8,004 nucleotides of DNA, from NCBI GenBank assembly GCA_021819025.1, contig JAKASN010000065.1, positions 1 to 8,004 of the forward strand, in the 5' to 3' direction. Shown here piece after piece: positions 7,277-8,004 of the stretch. How positions within the stretch are numbered: the first letter of the stretch is position 1; each line of letters starts with the position of its first letter. This stretch comes from Actinomycetes bacterium (lineage in GTDB: Bacteria > Actinomycetota > Acidimicrobiia > Acidimicrobiales > Acidimicrobiaceae). Both the position numbers and the translations under genes were made by a program. The notes under the pieces are model-generated. The model ran no database searches and had not been told where the DNA came from. It saw nothing but the letters and a program-made list of their open reading frames with translations.

Positions 7277-7465
7277 CTACTCCTTAACTGTGAAGGGAGG
7301 CCGCGACGTTCCATCAAACCGTTGGTATTGCGCTGCGCCAGGTTTGCACTCGTCTTTCATGGCGGCGCGCCGTAGGCCGACGATGAGGTGAGTCGAGCCG
7401 CCACAAGGGTAAAAGCCGAAGGGTCGCCAATTTAACTCCAGAATAACCCCCATCCCAAAGCCCAT
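7277..7465 (-). CDS. Small hypothetical ORF (62 aa) abutting the next small ORF
   Basis: Not recognised. The frame opens after a TGA at 7504-7502 and offers ATG 7465 (or GTG 7468) as start, neither with a ribosome site. The product has a hydrophobic/aromatic N-terminal third (VILELNWRPFGFYPCGG) and a charged rest with two Cys. Its TAG at 7279-7277 lies 5 bases before the ATG of the 60-residue ORF, and the codons before it form that ORF's AAGGAG. The tight junction is the only argument for a gene. A decayed gene fragment is as likely. Confidence 0.18.
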   Translation of the reverse strand: MGFGMGVILELNWRPFGFYPCGGSTHLIVGLRRAAMKDECKPGAAQYQRFDGTSRPPFTVKE

Positions 7466-7586
7466 CACGCATGAAATTTCTGCGTCCGTAATACAGTTAC
7501 TTCAGCCGCTCAGACGCTTTCATCGATCTCACGCTCCGTAAGCGCTGAGGACAACACCAGCACCAATGAGGGGCGGGTTGGCATTA

Positions 7587-7609
7587 CTCACGCACGAGAT
7601 ACGCGTGAG
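7587..7609. repeat. Perfect 7-bp inverted repeat CTCACGC/GCGTGAG
   Basis: CTCACGC (7587-7593) and GCGTGAG (7603-7609) are perfect inverted copies with a 9-base loop. No T-run follows on either strand, so it is not a typical intrinsic terminator. It could be an operator or an RNA hairpin; there is no gene nearby to decide. Confidence 0.3.
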
Positions 7610-8004
7610 CTCTGCGGCTTGAAATTCTAATTTCAAAGCAAATGCTACGGAACCCAACTTAGATTTGTGCATTTATCTCTTTATTTAGACCGCCGAAGCG
7701 CCGATAGCACCTTGATTACAGCATCACTCCGATGGGAGAAGGAGTGGCGCCTCTGCGTTCGCAGGGTCGGAATAAGGTCTACACAGCCCAGTCCGGCAAA
7801 GTACTACCGCTGCGTTTTGCCCCCAGGAGGGCGCGACACCGTCTCCAATAAGGGCACCACGGTTGGGGTGCGCAACGAGCGTCCCTGGTTTCGAGTCTGA
7901 GTTCACCGCGAGCCCTGAATACAAGGACTAAAGGCACTTTTCAAGGGGCTTTTCCTTGGAGCGAGATCAAACCTAGGCGGGCTCCCATATACCAAACCCC
8001 CCCG

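Larger units (their letters stand above)
6796..8004. other. About 1.2 kb right flank without a convincing gene
   Basis: No reading frame here carries a domain I recognise, and all six frames are broken by stops at short intervals. The left part (6840-6970) is AT-rich and probably the promoter region of the regulator. The rest holds hairpins at 6997-7015 and 7032-7048, an inverted repeat at 7587-7609, a short palindrome GAAATT-CT-AATTTC at 7621-7634, and a small stem CAAGG/CCTTG at 7942-7958 next to a near-duplicate AAGGCACTTTT/AAGGGGCTTTT (7931-7953). Two small minus-strand ORFs sit at 7089-7468. I see no tRNA, rRNA, CRISPR array or clear terminator. It could be decayed mobile or gene remnants, or an RNA-encoding region. 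Confidence 0.5.

Noticed and set aside
7870..7900. tRNA T-arm-like stretch (GGTTTCGAGTC)
   Set aside because: No matching acceptor, D or anticodon stems were found around it.
7724..7924. 66-codon minus-strand ORF from a TTG
   Set aside because: No ribosome site, weak start codon, no recognisable similarity and no supporting neighbour.

Overview
The window carries a nearly complete GlgE-pathway cluster for alpha-glucan (glycogen) synthesis, all on the minus strand. In transcription order (right to left) it reads: an HxlR-family regulator, glgE (maltosyltransferase), treS (trehalose synthase), mak (maltokinase) and the start of glgB (branching enzyme), which runs off the left edge. The full set of catalytic genes in one cluster, at medium GC, fits an actinobacterium. 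A medium-GC lineage such as the acidophilic Acidimicrobiia is my guess; no marker in the window proves it.

Pathway logic (established for the families): TreS interconverts trehalose and maltose, Mak phosphorylates maltose with ATP to maltose 1-phosphate, GlgE adds the maltosyl unit to an alpha-1,4-glucan chain, and GlgB makes the alpha-1,6 branches. Each gene keeps the expected catalytic or diagnostic motifs in the part that is present, so the pathway looks functional.

Layout: 1-708 glgB 5' portion; 709-817 gap with an AUG-stop element directly before glgB; 818-2179 mak; 2185-3903 treS, 5 bases from mak; 3904-4095 a 192-base leader between glgE and treS with an inverted repeat and two very short ORFs; 4096-6180 (or 6249) glgE; 6259-6765 (or 6795) hxlR-type regulator, the likely first gene of the transcript; 6796-8004 about 1.2 kb without a convincing gene. 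This right flank holds an AT-rich candidate promoter for the regulator, several hairpins, and two tiny abutting minus-strand ORFs, one with a very good Shine-Dalgarno sequence.

I found no clear undescribed system. The best leads are the HxlR-type regulator with a possible His/Cys metal site heading the operon, the leader elements before treS and glgB, and the small ORF pair and hairpins in the right flank.
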